Assembly (NCBI RefSeq): GCF_000214705.1 | Contig: NC_015573.1 | Span: 3,537,387 to 3,601,386, forward strand | Source of the DNA: Desulfofundulus kuznetsovii DSM 6115 | GTDB taxonomy: Bacteria > Bacillota > Desulfotomaculia > Desulfotomaculales > Desulfovirgulaceae | Direction of reading: 5' to 3' | DNA: 64,000 nt | Shown here: positions 1 to 8,266 of the stretch, piece after piece | How the letters are laid out: every line of letters begins with the position of its first letter | Position numbering within the stretch: the first letter of the stretch is position 1 | Program-made: the position numbers and the translations under genes | The notes under the pieces: model-generated | Told to the model about the DNA's origin: nothing | The model's input: the letters and a program-made list of their open reading frames with translations, nothing else | The model's database searches: none

Positions 1-2
1 TC

Positions 3-1496
3 ATTGCCAGCCTGGCTAAATTCTCAAAAACGAAATGGATACAGGCCGAAGCTGATAAACTGATGGTTCACAGTGCCAAGGAATGGGGGTTGGATTTAAT
101 TTTCCGGCATCTGTGGGAACAACTTGGCCTGGACTTTATCCTGAAACGCCATTTCTCCCAGGCATACACCTGCAGCCAACTGGCTGAGGCCGTCTACGCC
201 ATGGTGCTGAACCGGATCAGCGACCCGCTTTCCAAACGGGGCGTTAATGAATGGCTCAAAGAAGTTTACCGGCCGTCCTTTGACCAGCTGGAACTGCACC
301 ATCTTTACCGTGCCCTTGATTTTCTGGCCGAATATAAAGAGAGGATAGAACTGGACCTTTTTGACAGCACCAGAAACCTGTTCGACCTGGAAGTGGACAT
401 GATTTTCTGGGACACCACATCCACATACTTTGAAGGCAGAGGGCCAGAGGAATTGGGTCGTTACGGCCACTCCAAAGATCATCGACCGGACAGAATCCAG
501 GTAATGGTCGGCGTGGTAATGACCCGTGCCGGCATACCTATAGCCCATGAGGTTTTTCCCGGCAATACAGCTGATGTCAACACATTCAGTCAAATCATTG
601 CCGACGTCCGCGAACGGTTTCAACTGACCCGGGTCGTCTTTGTAGGCGACCGGGGCATGGTCAGCCAGGATATTCTGGAACATTTGGACAAAAATCACAT
701 CGAATATATTGTGGGTATGCGCATGCGTAAAGTCAAAGACGTCGGCGAAGTACTCAAAACAGGCGGCAGGTACCGGACCGTCAAAGGAAACCTGAAAGTA
801 AAAGAAGTCTGGTACGATGCTGACCGGTACATCGTTTGCCATAATCCCGTCCAGGCCGAACACGACAAAAAGGCCCGGGAGGAAATGTGCCGGAAGCTGG
901 AAGAACAGCTTAAAAACGGCGGAATCAAATCGCTGGTGGGCAACCGTGGTTACCGCCGGTATCTATTGCTTAACAAAGACGCCGTGGTGGGTATAGATCA
1001 GGAAGCCCTGAGAGAAGAAGCCCGGTATGATGGCAAGTACGTCCTGCGTACCAACTCTCAACTCAGTACCGAAGAAGTGGCCCTGGCCTATAAAGACCTC
1101 TGGCGTGTAGAGCGGGCCTTCCGGGAAATGAAATCCAGTCTGGACCTGCGCCCGGTCTACCACTGGAAAGACAGCCGTGTCCGGGGACACATCATGGTCT
1201 GTTTCCTGGCCCTGGTCCTGGAATCGGCCTTACAGAGAAAACTGGCAGAAAAAGAAGTTGAACTGGAGTACGTTTACCTGCTCAGGGACCTGCAACAGTT
1301 AAAAGCAGTGGAACTCAGTATTGGGGAAGACAAGTACCTATGCCGCACGGAACTGGTGGGCAACGCATATGAAGCATTCAGAGCACTGGGAATCCGGCCA
1401 CCCCTAAAGGTAGCTGAAATCAAAAACGACGGTAACGGCACTTGCAAACAAAGTGCTCGGACTTCCGATGATTACCACACACCCTCATTATTGTAA
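3..1496 (+). CDS. IS1634/IS4-type DDE transposase, 5' end outside window
   Basis: DDE transposase of an insertion sequence, catalysing strand transfer at the element ends. The frame is open right to the left window edge: 20 sense codons precede the first ATG at 63, so that ATG is internal and the N-terminus lies outside. Numbered from the ATG at 63, the first acidic residue sits in FWDTTSTYFEG near residue 115, the second in VFVGDRGM near 197, and the glutamate in RVERAFREMKSSL near 352, in the usual order and spacing for the IS4 superfamily with a long beta-insert. No stop or frameshift interrupts the 1.4 kb seen. The assignment to IS1634 rather than another IS4 subgroup rests on overall look and is less certain than the DDE call. 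The terminal inverted repeats could not be defined because only one end is present. Confidence 0.85.
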   Translation: MASLAKFSKTKWIQAEADKLMVHSAKEWGLDLIFRHLWEQLGLDFILKRHFSQAYTCSQLAEAVYAMVLNRISDPLSKRGVNEWLKEVYRPSFDQLELHHLYRALDFLAEYKERIELDLFDSTRNLFDLEVDMIFWDTTSTYFEGRGPEELGRYGHSKDHRPDRIQVMVGVVMTRAGIPIAHEVFPGNTADVNTFSQIIADVRERFQLTRVVFVGDRGMVSQDILEHLDKNHIEYIVGMRMRKVKDVGEVLKTGGRYRTVKGNLKVKEVWYDADRYIVCHNPVQAEHDKKAREEMCRKLEEQLKNGGIKSLVGNRGYRRYLLLNKDAVVGIDQEALREEARYDGKYVLRTNSQLSTEEVALAYKDLWRVERAFREMKSSLDLRPVYHWKDSRVRGHIMVCFLALVLESALQRKLAEKEVELEYVYLLRDLQQLKAVELSIGEDKYLCRTELVGNAYEAFRALGIRPPLKVAEIKNDGNGTCKQSARTSDDYHTPSLL

Positions 1497-1683
1497 AATG
1501 AAGGAAAATGTAGTGGTACGTCTTTAATTATTGCCCCGGAGCCCTTGATTTCCGGGAGGTTTTAATTTGAAAGTTTCAAACTTCGATCTTAGCAAAAACA
1601 TTTGACGGGTCTTTTATAAATTCCCTTGATTTCACAAGTGACTTTAAAGTATCAAAATAAACATTAATTGTCAAATCAAATTT
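1497..1683. other. Non-coding gap downstream of transposase
   Basis: AT-rich, no plausible gene. It contains a short palindrome TTGAAAGTTTCAA near 1567 and probably the right end of the insertion sequence, but without the left end in view no terminal repeat can be confirmed. Confidence 0.5.
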
Positions 1684-2066
1684 TTTATAGAAAATGCCTC
1701 TGAAAACCTACGGCCTTGTGCCGTAGGATGAAAGAGGCATCGCCCGGTAGGGCGATAAATACTTCACAAACATCTGTTTCCGTGGTATAATATTCCTGTG
1801 CTCTTTGACAATCAGTATGGGGTTGCAGCGGGTCAATGGGCCGTTGCGTAAAACTGATTCCCGAAAGAGACTGGTGCTTTGAAGTAAGCACGTATCTACG
1901 TAGCCAAATGGCGAAGTAGTAGACGCCCATGGACCGGGCCTTCCCGGCAAATGCCGGGATGTAGCTCACGAGGAAAGCGTAAGACCTGCGCTTTAGCAGG
2001 CAGCATTCCGATGACATGAGAAACCTTCGGGACGAAGCCCCCGGGCTTGTCCCGGGGGAGGTTCAC
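1684..2066 (+). mobile_element. tnpB-less IS200/IS605-like non-coding element, copy 1
   Basis: The first 303 bp match positions 16271-16573 with only four substitutions; the variable middle then differs and the last ~35 bp match again. Seen: a left-end hairpin (ATGCCTCT 1694-1701 with AGAGGCAT 1733-1740, inner stem CCTACGGC/GCCGTAGG), a good promoter (TTCACA 1763-1768, 17 bp, TATAAT 1786-1791), nested stems CTCTTT/AAAGAG (1801/1864), AATCAGT/ACTGATT (1810/1853) and GCAGCGG/CCGTTGC (1825/1841), hairpins at 1943-1958, and a right-end hairpin 2038-2058 followed by GAGGTTCAC. The hairpin plus GAGGTTCAC terminus is typical of IS200/IS605 right ends, where the TnpB guide RNA scaffold ends. No tnpA or tnpB is present. 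Shared flank TTTAT at the left may be the target motif. Alternative: a HEARO/IscB-type RNA or another palindrome-associated element. Confidence 0.55.
1763..1791 (+). promoter_or_regulatory. SigA-type promoter inside non-coding element
   Basis: TTCACA (one mismatch to consensus) with a 17-bp spacer and a perfect TATAAT. It would start transcription about 10 nt before the nested RNA stems at 1801. In the second copy the -35 is TTCGCA, a second mismatch, so that copy may be weaker. Confidence 0.55.
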
Positions 2067-2242
2067 AGCCTGTACCTTCCGCGCGGAAAAGCTTCCTAAC
2101 CAGGTATTTACGAAACACGCCAAAGGCAGGAATTTCAGTTTCCACGGCCGGTCTACCGCGCTTTTCTGCTCGTTAATTTTGTGCTTCAACCGCTCCTGCA
2201 CGAGCTTACGGATACTGGAGTTAACGCCCATGCCGGGAGCAC

Positions 2243-2280
2243 CAAAAAGGGGCCCGAGCGGGAATTTCCGCTCAGACCCC
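2243..2280 (-). terminator. Rho-independent terminator of satP
   Basis: On the minus strand GGGGTCTGAGCGG pairs over 13 positions (two G.T wobbles) with CCGCTCGGGCCCC around a short AT-rich loop, followed by TTTTT. It lies about 10 bp beyond the satP stop codon. Confidence 0.8.
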
Positions 2281-2289
2281 TGATTCGGG

Positions 2290-2874
2290 TTATTTTCTAT
2301 GCCCCACCGGTAGCACCACACGCCCGAAAAGTGTATTTAAAATCCCAGCGGCAGAAGCATACCAGGCAGCAAGCGCAGTTACAATCCCCATATAACCGCC
2401 CCATGTGTGGGCAACATGAATACCCGCAGCTCCTATATCCAGCAGGATAAAGGTAATAATTAACAAAGTGAATATAATAACCAGAATTCTGTTAGTAGCA
2501 AAGCTGCCTATCCACATATAGAATGTAAAGATAGTCCAACCCACAAGGAACAGCAGGACACCCTGCTTAGGGATGGTATAGATTTGCAGGGTTCCAAACA
2601 GCTCAAACAAACCAAAGGCTACCCAGAAGGCACCGTAAGAGGAAAAGGCTGTAGCACCGAATACGTTGTTTTTCTTAAATTCCCACATGCCTGCGAGAAT
2701 TTGAACTGTACCGCCATATGCCAGCGCCAAAGCAATAACGACGGCGACTGCTTCTTTTACAACGAGACCGGCGTTTACCAGGCTGAGGCAAAAGGTGGTA
2801 AGGGCAAAACAGGCCAACCCCAGCGGTCCCGGGTCAGCAATTGCTTCTTTAACTTCACAGACTTTGTCAGCCAT
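2290..2874 (-). CDS. satP: Acetate/succinate permease, GPR1/FUN34/YaaH family
   Basis: Small six-helix inner-membrane carrier that moves acetate (and often succinate) with protons. The 194 residues match the family length. Signature motifs are present: DPGPLGLACFALTTF near residue 14, the family's N-P-[AV]-P-[LF]-G-L position with a Gly variant, and AYGGTVQILAGMWEF with FGATAFSSYGAFW near 53-85. Six hydrophobic segments span the rest. The ATG has a GGAGGGGAGG Shine-Dalgarno. Monocistronic: a long structured leader lies upstream and a terminator directly downstream. In an anaerobe such a protein could import or export acetate; direction cannot be read from sequence. Confidence 0.9.
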   Translation of the reverse strand: MADKVCEVKEAIADPGPLGLACFALTTFCLSLVNAGLVVKEAVAVVIALALAYGGTVQILAGMWEFKKNNVFGATAFSSYGAFWVAFGLFELFGTLQIYTIPKQGVLLFLVGWTIFTFYMWIGSFATNRILVIIFTLLIITFILLDIGAAGIHVAHTWGGYMGIVTALAAWYASAAGILNTLFGRVVLPVGHRK

Positions 2875-3204
2875 CGCTTCCTCCCCTCCCTTATCTCCGG
2901 CTGCTCAAGCAGAATTTCCGTGCCGCCACTATATTTCCCTAACGCTTCAGCACCTGGTTCTCAGATGCACTCTCACCCCCGTTATTGCGGCTTGTAGTGA
3001 CACCATCCCGCCTTTTGAAGGGAAGACCAGCCTTCCCGCCCGGGCTGATGAAATCCTTGTCGCGGCTGTACAGGCGCTGACGGCCTTTTAAACCACCGGA
3101 GGGTTTCCCCGGAGCTGCCGTCATAGCTGTCGCAACCGCACCAGGTTTCCGTGCAACCCTCGGCAGTACTTCTACAGTCCCTGCTTTCGTAACTTCTTGG
3201 CTTA
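2875..3204 (-). promoter_or_regulatory. Long structured 5' leader of satP, class not recognised
   Basis: About 330 nt without a convincing gene between a candidate promoter and satP. On the minus strand several stems are visible: TGACGGC with GCCGTCA enclosing a CCGG hairpin (around 3065-3125), and GGGAAG with CTTCCC around GCTGGT (about 3015-3032). I compared it by eye with c-di-GMP, ydaO, THF, cobalamin and RNase P patterns and found no match. It may be an unrecognised riboswitch or simply a long leader. Confidence 0.3.
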
Positions 3205-3232
3205 AACAATAAAGTGAGATATTTCTCAAGGT
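3205..3232 (-). promoter_or_regulatory. Candidate promoter for satP
   Basis: Minus-strand TTGACC followed by a 17-bp spacer and TTATTG. The -35 is good and the -10 weak (about three matches). Confidence 0.3.
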
Positions 3233-3419
3233 CAAGAAAATTCCGGCTAATTGTATTTTTCGTTAGGCTAAAAAAACAAATTAAAGGATGAATGGCAAAT
3301 CAGTGCTTTAACAATTATTGGGGTTGTTGAGCCAGCAGTTTGTGAATTATTTCGATATCCCGAAAGACCTCTCAGTTTGCTTTGTGAACCAGTCGGCCGT
3401 TTGACACTACCGTCTACGG

Positions 3420-3619
3420 TCATCTCGGCAATGCCACCTAATTACCCAATTCCACGGTGCGAACAATTTGACGCAGGAAATTTTGGGACAGCCCACCGCC
3501 TGGCCCGCGCCGGGCTTGGGCCAGTAGTATTTGACGTGGTCCTCGCCCTTTTCGGTACAGATCCGGTTCATTTCCACAAAGAGACGGGTCGTCCTGACGT
3601 TTTTCAAAGGGATAAACAT
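3420..3619 (-). pseudogene. Remnant of a Cache-domain sensor (chemoreceptor type)
   Basis: One minus-strand frame encodes RTTRLFVEMNRICTEKGE, then YYWPKPG and SCVKLFAPWNWVI, which follow the single-Cache pattern found in methyl-accepting chemotaxis and diguanylate-cyclase sensors (a long helix, then YxWxKPG, then YVKxFxPWxWVIGTG). The expected G-x-G-x-Y-V-D-D continuation appears only after a frame change (GGIAEM), and neither an N-terminal membrane anchor nor a signalling domain remains. The piece lies just downstream of the GGDEF/HD-GYP gene. I read it as a decayed fragment; the frameshift position is approximate. Confidence 0.5.
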
Positions 3620-3682
3620 CCCCCTTCATCCAAAGAAAAGGTTCGTGTGTTTGAACACTGCCAGCCCGTAACCGGGTGATCA

Positions 3683-5860
3683 TCAAAATTGCTTCCCGGC
3701 GGAAGTTGGTGGCCCCTCATTTAAAGCGTGTTCCACCTCCCCTGCGTCGCTGGCTCCGCTGCCAGCGCACCTGGTTACAAAGAGCTCGGCCAGATGGGGG
3801 TCGAACTGCCGGCCGGCTTCTTTTCTGATCTCTTCCAGGGCTTCCCGGTGTGTCTTGGCCCGGCGGTAGGGACGGTTTGTAGTCATGGCATCGAAGCTGT
3901 CAGCAATGGCAATAATGCGGGCGCCCAGGGGGATGGCTTCGCCAGCCAGGCCGTCGGGATAGCCTTTCCCGTCGTAACGTTCGTGGTGATGCCGGATCAG
4001 GGGTACCATCTCCTCCAGGGATTTGATCTGCTGTACAATTTCGGCCCCGATAACCGGGTGACACTGGCATAACTCCTTTTCTGCCTCGCTTAATGGTCCG
4101 GGTTTGTTCAGGATTTCTTCCGGGATGTCTACTTTCCCCAGGTCGTGCAGAAAGGCGGCCACCTTGATTTTTTTCACTTCCTCCGGGGCCAGCCCTGTTG
4201 CCCGGGCCAGGGCGGTGGCATAATGGGCTACCTTTTCAGAATGGCCGTAAGTGTAGCGGTCCTTGTTGTTGACCATGGCCAGGAGACCCCCGATGCTGTA
4301 CAGCACGTCCCGCTCACCCGGCCAGTCCAGCTCCAGTTCTTTAAAGGCCGAAAACCAGACTTCCACCCTGTTTTTGGCATTGCGCTTGGCGTTGTACATT
4401 GCTTCGTCGGCCTGCCTGATCAGTTCGGCGGCGCTGGAGGCGTCACCAGGGAAACAGGACACCCCGACCGAGACGGTGATCCTGCCGCCGGGCATAAGCT
4501 CCCGGTAGGGGAAGGGGTAGTCCGCGATAGCACGGCGCAGGCGTTCTCCCACTTCCACTGCCACCGCCTGGTCCGCGCCGGGCAGGATTACGGCAAATTC
4601 GTCCCCGCCGTAGCGCCCCACAATGTCCACCTGGCGCACATTCTTTTCCAGCAGGCGGGCCAGTTGCCTGAGCAGTTCGTCTCCCGCCGGATGGCCGAAC
4701 TGGTCGTTGTAGCTTTTGAAGTTGTCCACATCCATCATTAAGTAAGCCAATTTCCCGCCCTGTTCGCTTGCCCGGGCCACTTCGCGGTCCAGCACCTGTT
4801 TGAAATAAGAGTGATTGTAGAGCATGGTCAGGCTGTCCCGCACGGCCAGCCCCCGCAGTTTCTCTTCCACCACCTTGCGCTCGGTGATATCCCTGGTAAT
4901 GAGCACGACGCCGTGCACTCTGCCCCTTTTATCACGCAGCTGCAGGCAATCGGTAAGCAGGGCATAGTGCCATCCATTGGTGGTGATATAGCTTTGCTCC
5001 ACATTGCAGATATCCTCACCGGCAGTCAGGGCGGCGGCCACCGGATAGCTGAAGGCCACCTCGCCCGGCCGCTGCCGGCCGGTAAAAACAGCCTCAAAAG
5101 GCATCCCCGCCACTGCTCTGCCATTTAAACCGAAAATTTCCTCCGCCGCCCGGTTAATCAGGTAAATACGGCCGTCACGGTGCACCACGATTATCGCATT
5201 TCTGGTATTCAAAAGGATGAGCCGGTAGACGAGGTTTTCCAGGATTAGCCTGCGATTTACCAGAAAGCCGAAGATGGCAGCTGTGAAAAGGATGAGCAAC
5301 CCGCCGCCAAATCCCCACCAGAGAGCCTGCCTGATGCTGAAAATAGCCTCATGCAGGGACTCGTTCAGGTCCATCAGACGCATTTCTTGCAGTTTATCGA
5401 CCTGGTCGAGCATTTCCTCAATCAGGATTACTGCGCCGCTCTGCCGGGCAGCGCGGGCTGCGTCTTCAATGTTTCCCTGCTCCACCAGGGGAATGATTTC
5501 TTTTTCACAAAGGGCGACATACTTTTGCTGCCGGACCAGGATTTCCTCTACCAGGGCCTTTCGGGCCGGGCGGACCACCTGCCGCAGCTGTTCCATTTCC
5601 TGCTGGCTGAGACGGGCGTAATGGCGGAATTCTTCCCGGTAGGCAGGGTGGCGGTAAAGCATATAACCCCTGATGGCATACGACTGCCTGAGCACGTGAT
5701 CGTGCAGTTGAGCAACCGTGATTACTTTGTTTACCACAACGGACACCTGATCCAGCCCTACCGCTGCCTGAGTAACCCGTAACAAAACATAGGCGGCCAG
5801 CAGGATAGCTATCAACATCAGGCCAGCAATTTGAGCCCTGGTACCAACGCGCGGACCCAT
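3683..5860 (-). CDS. Membrane PAS-GGDEF-HD-GYP cyclic-di-GMP enzyme
   Basis: Bifunctional second-messenger protein of 725 residues. Order: TM helix about 9-30, an extracytoplasmic helical sensor region (four-helix-bundle type) about 35-180, TM helix about 183-202, PAS domain about 215-330, GGDEF domain about 335-490, HD-GYP domain about 515-695. The cyclase motif GGDEF (418-422) is intact and an RQVD inhibitory site lies just before it. The phosphodiesterase half has HDLGKVD (about 572) and HHERYDGKGYPDGL (about 625), so both activities look competent. The start is the ATG at 5860, which has GGAGGTG seven bases upstream; an in-frame TTG at 5878 lacks a ribosome site. A U-tract hairpin lies 50 bp upstream of the start. 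Monocistronic. Confidence 0.9.
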   Translation of the reverse strand: MGPRVGTRAQIAGLMLIAILLAAYVLLRVTQAAVGLDQVSVVVNKVITVAQLHDHVLRQSYAIRGYMLYRHPAYREEFRHYARLSQQEMEQLRQVVRPARKALVEEILVRQQKYVALCEKEIIPLVEQGNIEDAARAARQSGAVILIEEMLDQVDKLQEMRLMDLNESLHEAIFSIRQALWWGFGGGLLILFTAAIFGFLVNRRLILENLVYRLILLNTRNAIIVVHRDGRIYLINRAAEEIFGLNGRAVAGMPFEAVFTGRQRPGEVAFSYPVAAALTAGEDICNVEQSYITTNGWHYALLTDCLQLRDKRGRVHGVVLITRDITERKVVEEKLRGLAVRDSLTMLYNHSYFKQVLDREVARASEQGGKLAYLMMDVDNFKSYNDQFGHPAGDELLRQLARLLEKNVRQVDIVGRYGGDEFAVILPGADQAVAVEVGERLRRAIADYPFPYRELMPGGRITVSVGVSCFPGDASSAAELIRQADEAMYNAKRNAKNRVEVWFSAFKELELDWPGERDVLYSIGGLLAMVNNKDRYTYGHSEKVAHYATALARATGLAPEEVKKIKVAAFLHDLGKVDIPEEILNKPGPLSEAEKELCQCHPVIGAEIVQQIKSLEEMVPLIRHHHERYDGKGYPDGLAGEAIPLGARIIAIADSFDAMTTNRPYRRAKTHREALEEIRKEAGRQFDPHLAELFVTRCAGSGASDAGEVEHALNEGPPTSAGKQF

Positions 5861-5907
5861 GCTCAACACCTCCGGCAAACCAACCCTTTAAAGCTACAAA
5901 AAAACAT

Positions 5908-5940
5908 TCCTGCCACTATATACCATGGGCAGGAATGTCC
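5908..5940 (-). terminator. U-tract hairpin upstream of the GGDEF gene
   Basis: On the minus strand ACATTCCTGCC pairs perfectly with GGCAGGAATGT, followed by a run of seven T. It sits about 45 bp before the start of the cyclic-di-GMP gene, so it either ends upstream transcription or acts as an attenuator in that gene's leader. Confidence 0.6.
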
Positions 5941-6315
5941 AAGCCACCCCTGATGCTATTTATGGCTAGGCTGCCGGAGCAAGCATGGTATCCCTGGCTA
6001 CGCTGGAAGAGTAGAGGTGGTACCCCCCCCCCCCCCGAAAATGTGTTCTACTTTCATTGCCATCTGCCTCGCTTTTGATTCCAGAATGATGAGAAAATAT
6101 TCGCTTTACTTATGACTATTTCCTTCTAGATACTCTACCCAGGATTAATTTTTAGTCGTCAGTCGGCCAACTTCAGCTTAAAATTTCTTGAATCTACTTT
6201 TTGTAGTTGACCTTCATGAATTCTATGGCCCTCTGCTCATCCCTGAAAAGGGTGGGCAATTCCTTAATAACTGGTTCTTCCGGTTCTTCCATCGATTCAG
6301 TAACTGAGCAATAGA
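5941..6315. other. Intergenic stretch left of the integrated element
   Basis: Holds a run of 14 C at 6023-6036 and, on the minus strand, an open 32-codon stretch (6194-6292, starts MEEPEEPV, ends FMKVNYKK) with no ribosome site. Its frame stays open to the edge of the attachment repeat, so it could be the tail of something cut by integration. No other gene is visible. Confidence 0.35.
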
Positions 6316-6394
6316 AAAAGGCTTCCACACACGGAAGCCTTGATTTTACTGGAGCGGGTGACGGGGATCGAACCCGCAGCCCTCAGCTTGGGAA
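6316..6394. repeat. attL: left 79-bp attachment repeat
   Basis: Identical to 15967-16045. It contains the 3' 45 nt of tRNA-Gly, ending in the anticodon-stem/loop region, plus the tRNA terminator hairpin AAGGCTTCC/GGAAGCCTT. Beyond 6394 the tRNA sequence breaks off, so this copy is the displaced original 3' half. Confidence 0.92.
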
Positions 6395-6511
6395 TTTCAG
6401 GACGCATATTCCAGCAACCATCACCTAATCCCAAATGTCAGCATTTATGCGGCTTTCGGCCGATTGGGAATCTCACCCATTCGCATGTTTTTTTAACGTT
6501 TTTCATCCTCA

Positions 6512-6540
6512 TTGCAGTAAATTTGCAGTAATTGCAGTAA
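6512..6540 (+). repeat. Three TTGCAGTAA repeats near attL
   Basis: TTGCAGTAA at 6512-6520, 6523-6531 and 6532-6540. The same 9-mer occurs twice next to attR. Their position just inside both element ends suggests arm-type binding sites for the integrase. Confidence 0.6.
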
Positions 6541-6600
6541 CCCGCCGGGCTAGATATATCAACGGCTGGCGGGTACGGCGGGAGAAAGAGAAACGGGCAG

Positions 6601-8121
6601 TTACCCCTGTTTTTGCCTGCGGGGGTATATTTCCTGATGAAGCCACTCTTCCGGCGGTACAGCTATTCGTTTCCTCCCGAGCCAGGCTAGAATCTCCCGC
6701 CAGGCGTATTCCCTGGCGTATGTGTCTTTGCCCGCTTCCCTGGCGGCCCGGACTAACCGCTTACCTTCCGGTGAACGCAGGGCGACAATGGCCGGATGAA
6801 TCTTTATGGCAGGTTTGCCCCTACCGGCGGCCTGCTGCTTCAATTTTTCCCACTCCTGCCAGGCGGTAATGTAGTGCTCTACCGAAATTTCCCCCTTCTC
6901 AACCCGTTTTGCCAGGCGGGAAAGCTGCTGGTGCATGGCCTTCATGTCCTGCCTTATACCTTCTTTCACGACCTGCGCTGCTTCCCAGCATTTCTTGGAG
7001 CAAAATTCCGCGTTTTTCTTTACGGCGAGAAGGTTTCCGCAGGCGGCGCAATAATTGGCGGTGACGTTGTTAGCCGTACACCAGAAAATTTCGGCCCACA
7101 CCAGGGCGAGCAATGAGGATGAGGAAAAAAGCCATCCTATGGGGTAATCTTTCGCTGGCCAGAAGGGAATTTTCTCAAACAGATTATCTCTAGTAAACTC
7201 GGATGACATGAACTTTTCCGCCGTGGCAATGGTAAACTCCCATTGCTTCCGGCGGTAGGCGGTGATGTGCTGGAGTCTACCGGGCGTTACCTGGAAATTT
7301 TCCCAGTATTCCGGCCCCCAGGTGATTCTTTTTTTCCATGCTTCCCGGTCCTTTTCTTCTGACCAACCGGACTCTTCCCAATCTTCCGGCGGGAGGGAAA
7401 AGACCGCAGCCCGTTGCGATGGGGTGAGGTGCGCGAACTCACCAGTAATCAGATATTCAGTCCTGCTTCCTTTGTCTTTCGACCAGACTTCCGATATTGC
7501 CGTGGGCAGCCCTTCACGGCGGGCTTTCTCCCATTGCCTGCGGGGAACTTTCTTTTCCGCCGGAACAAGAAACGGCCCCGCCGGTAAAAGCCAATTTTCA
7601 AGGGCATAGCGAATGGCTGCCACTTCTTCTTTTAGGGCGTATTCTTCTGCCCCCCCTGGAAGCCAGGGGTAAAACTGTTCACCTATCAGCCATAGGCCGG
7701 GCGGCTTAAAACCATCAGGCTTCCTGAACTTAATAGAGCGGCCAGTTAATTTGCCTAAGTATTCGCGATAAAGCAAAGGGACAGTAATACGTTCCCCGCC
7801 GTCTATGCGGGTACAGGTGAATTTTCTAGTGGACCACGTGGACCACCCTTCCGATTCTACTTTTGCTTTCCAGCAGCCAAAACGGGTAATGTCTACCGTT
7901 TGATCATGAAAGGCGAAAAACGCATTCGTTACACCGAAGAACCATCTGAGAAACCCGGTCCTGTCGGTGCTTTCCCGCAACAGGTGGCTTGTCAACCATA
8001 ACGGGTTTTCCGCCGGAAAAACGCTGTCGGAGTAGGTGGAGACCACGAACAGGCCCTTGCTCCAATCGGCGGGGAGAAAGCGGCGAAAAATAACCAGGTT
8101 TGAGGACGAAACTGAATCCAA
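6601..8121 (-). CDS. Unknown 506-residue protein with C-terminal zinc ribbon
   Basis: Not recognised as a named family. Residues 1-340 show no familiar motif. A four-cysteine zinc ribbon follows at C358, C361, C374 and C378 (CAAC then CSKKC), then a charged helical tail to 506. The start is TTG at 8121 with an AAGGGGG ribosome site eight bases upstream; no better ATG is close. It is the only gene of the element on the minus strand, divergent from the excisionase operon across an intergenic region with two matching direct repeats. That position, at the end away from integrase, is typical of cargo or accessory genes. It could equally be a DNA-binding replication or control protein. Cytoplasmic: no signal peptide or membrane helix is evident. 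Confidence 0.6.
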   Translation of the reverse strand: MDSVSSSNLVIFRRFLPADWSKGLFVVSTYSDSVFPAENPLWLTSHLLRESTDRTGFLRWFFGVTNAFFAFHDQTVDITRFGCWKAKVESEGWSTWSTRKFTCTRIDGGERITVPLLYREYLGKLTGRSIKFRKPDGFKPPGLWLIGEQFYPWLPGGAEEYALKEEVAAIRYALENWLLPAGPFLVPAEKKVPRRQWEKARREGLPTAISEVWSKDKGSRTEYLITGEFAHLTPSQRAAVFSLPPEDWEESGWSEEKDREAWKKRITWGPEYWENFQVTPGRLQHITAYRRKQWEFTIATAEKFMSSEFTRDNLFEKIPFWPAKDYPIGWLFSSSSLLALVWAEIFWCTANNVTANYCAACGNLLAVKKNAEFCSKKCWEAAQVVKEGIRQDMKAMHQQLSRLAKRVEKGEISVEHYITAWQEWEKLKQQAAGRGKPAIKIHPAIVALRSPEGKRLVRAAREAGKDTYAREYAWREILAWLGRKRIAVPPEEWLHQEIYPRRQKQG

Positions 8122-8178
8122 AACTTTGTCCCCCTTTATCCCTTGTTGTCAGCGACTTGTAGCTGAGGACGAAACCGA
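8101..8178. promoter_or_regulatory. Divergent control region with two 15-bp direct repeats
   Basis: TGAGGACGAAACTGA at 8101-8115 and TGAGGACGAAACCGA at 8164-8178, one mismatch apart and 63 bp between starts. They bracket the start of the minus-strand gene and precede the plus-strand promoter, so they look like operators for an element regulator. Confidence 0.45.
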
Positions 8179-8195
8179 CATGAAAGCCAGTTTTC

Positions 8196-8224
8196 TTGAC
8201 GGCAGTATAACACTAAAAGACAAT
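8196..8224 (+). promoter_or_regulatory. Promoter of the excisionase-primase operon
   Basis: TTGACG, 17-bp spacer, GACAAT (four of six). It lies 43 bp upstream of the first excisionase-like gene and 18 bp after the second direct repeat. Confidence 0.45.
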
Positions 8225-8266
8225 ATAGACAAGCACAAAACGAAAAGGAAAAGGAGGACCGCAGTC

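Noticed and set aside
1685..2017. A 110-codon minus-strand frame across the non-coding element, nearly repeated in copy 2
   Set aside because: The region is full of hairpins and ends like an IS200/IS605 right end, no ribosome site precedes the frame, and two of the four differences between copies change the amino acid, while the one in the RNA stem keeps pairing.
2067..2242. A further gene between the element and satP
   Set aside because: Frames are open by chance in both directions but show no recognisable protein, no ribosome site and a terminator at one end.
5941..6022. Cyclic-di-GMP riboswitch upstream of the GGDEF/HD-GYP gene
   Set aside because: The minus strand shows some GC-rich stems but not the conserved core of the c-di-GMP-I class.
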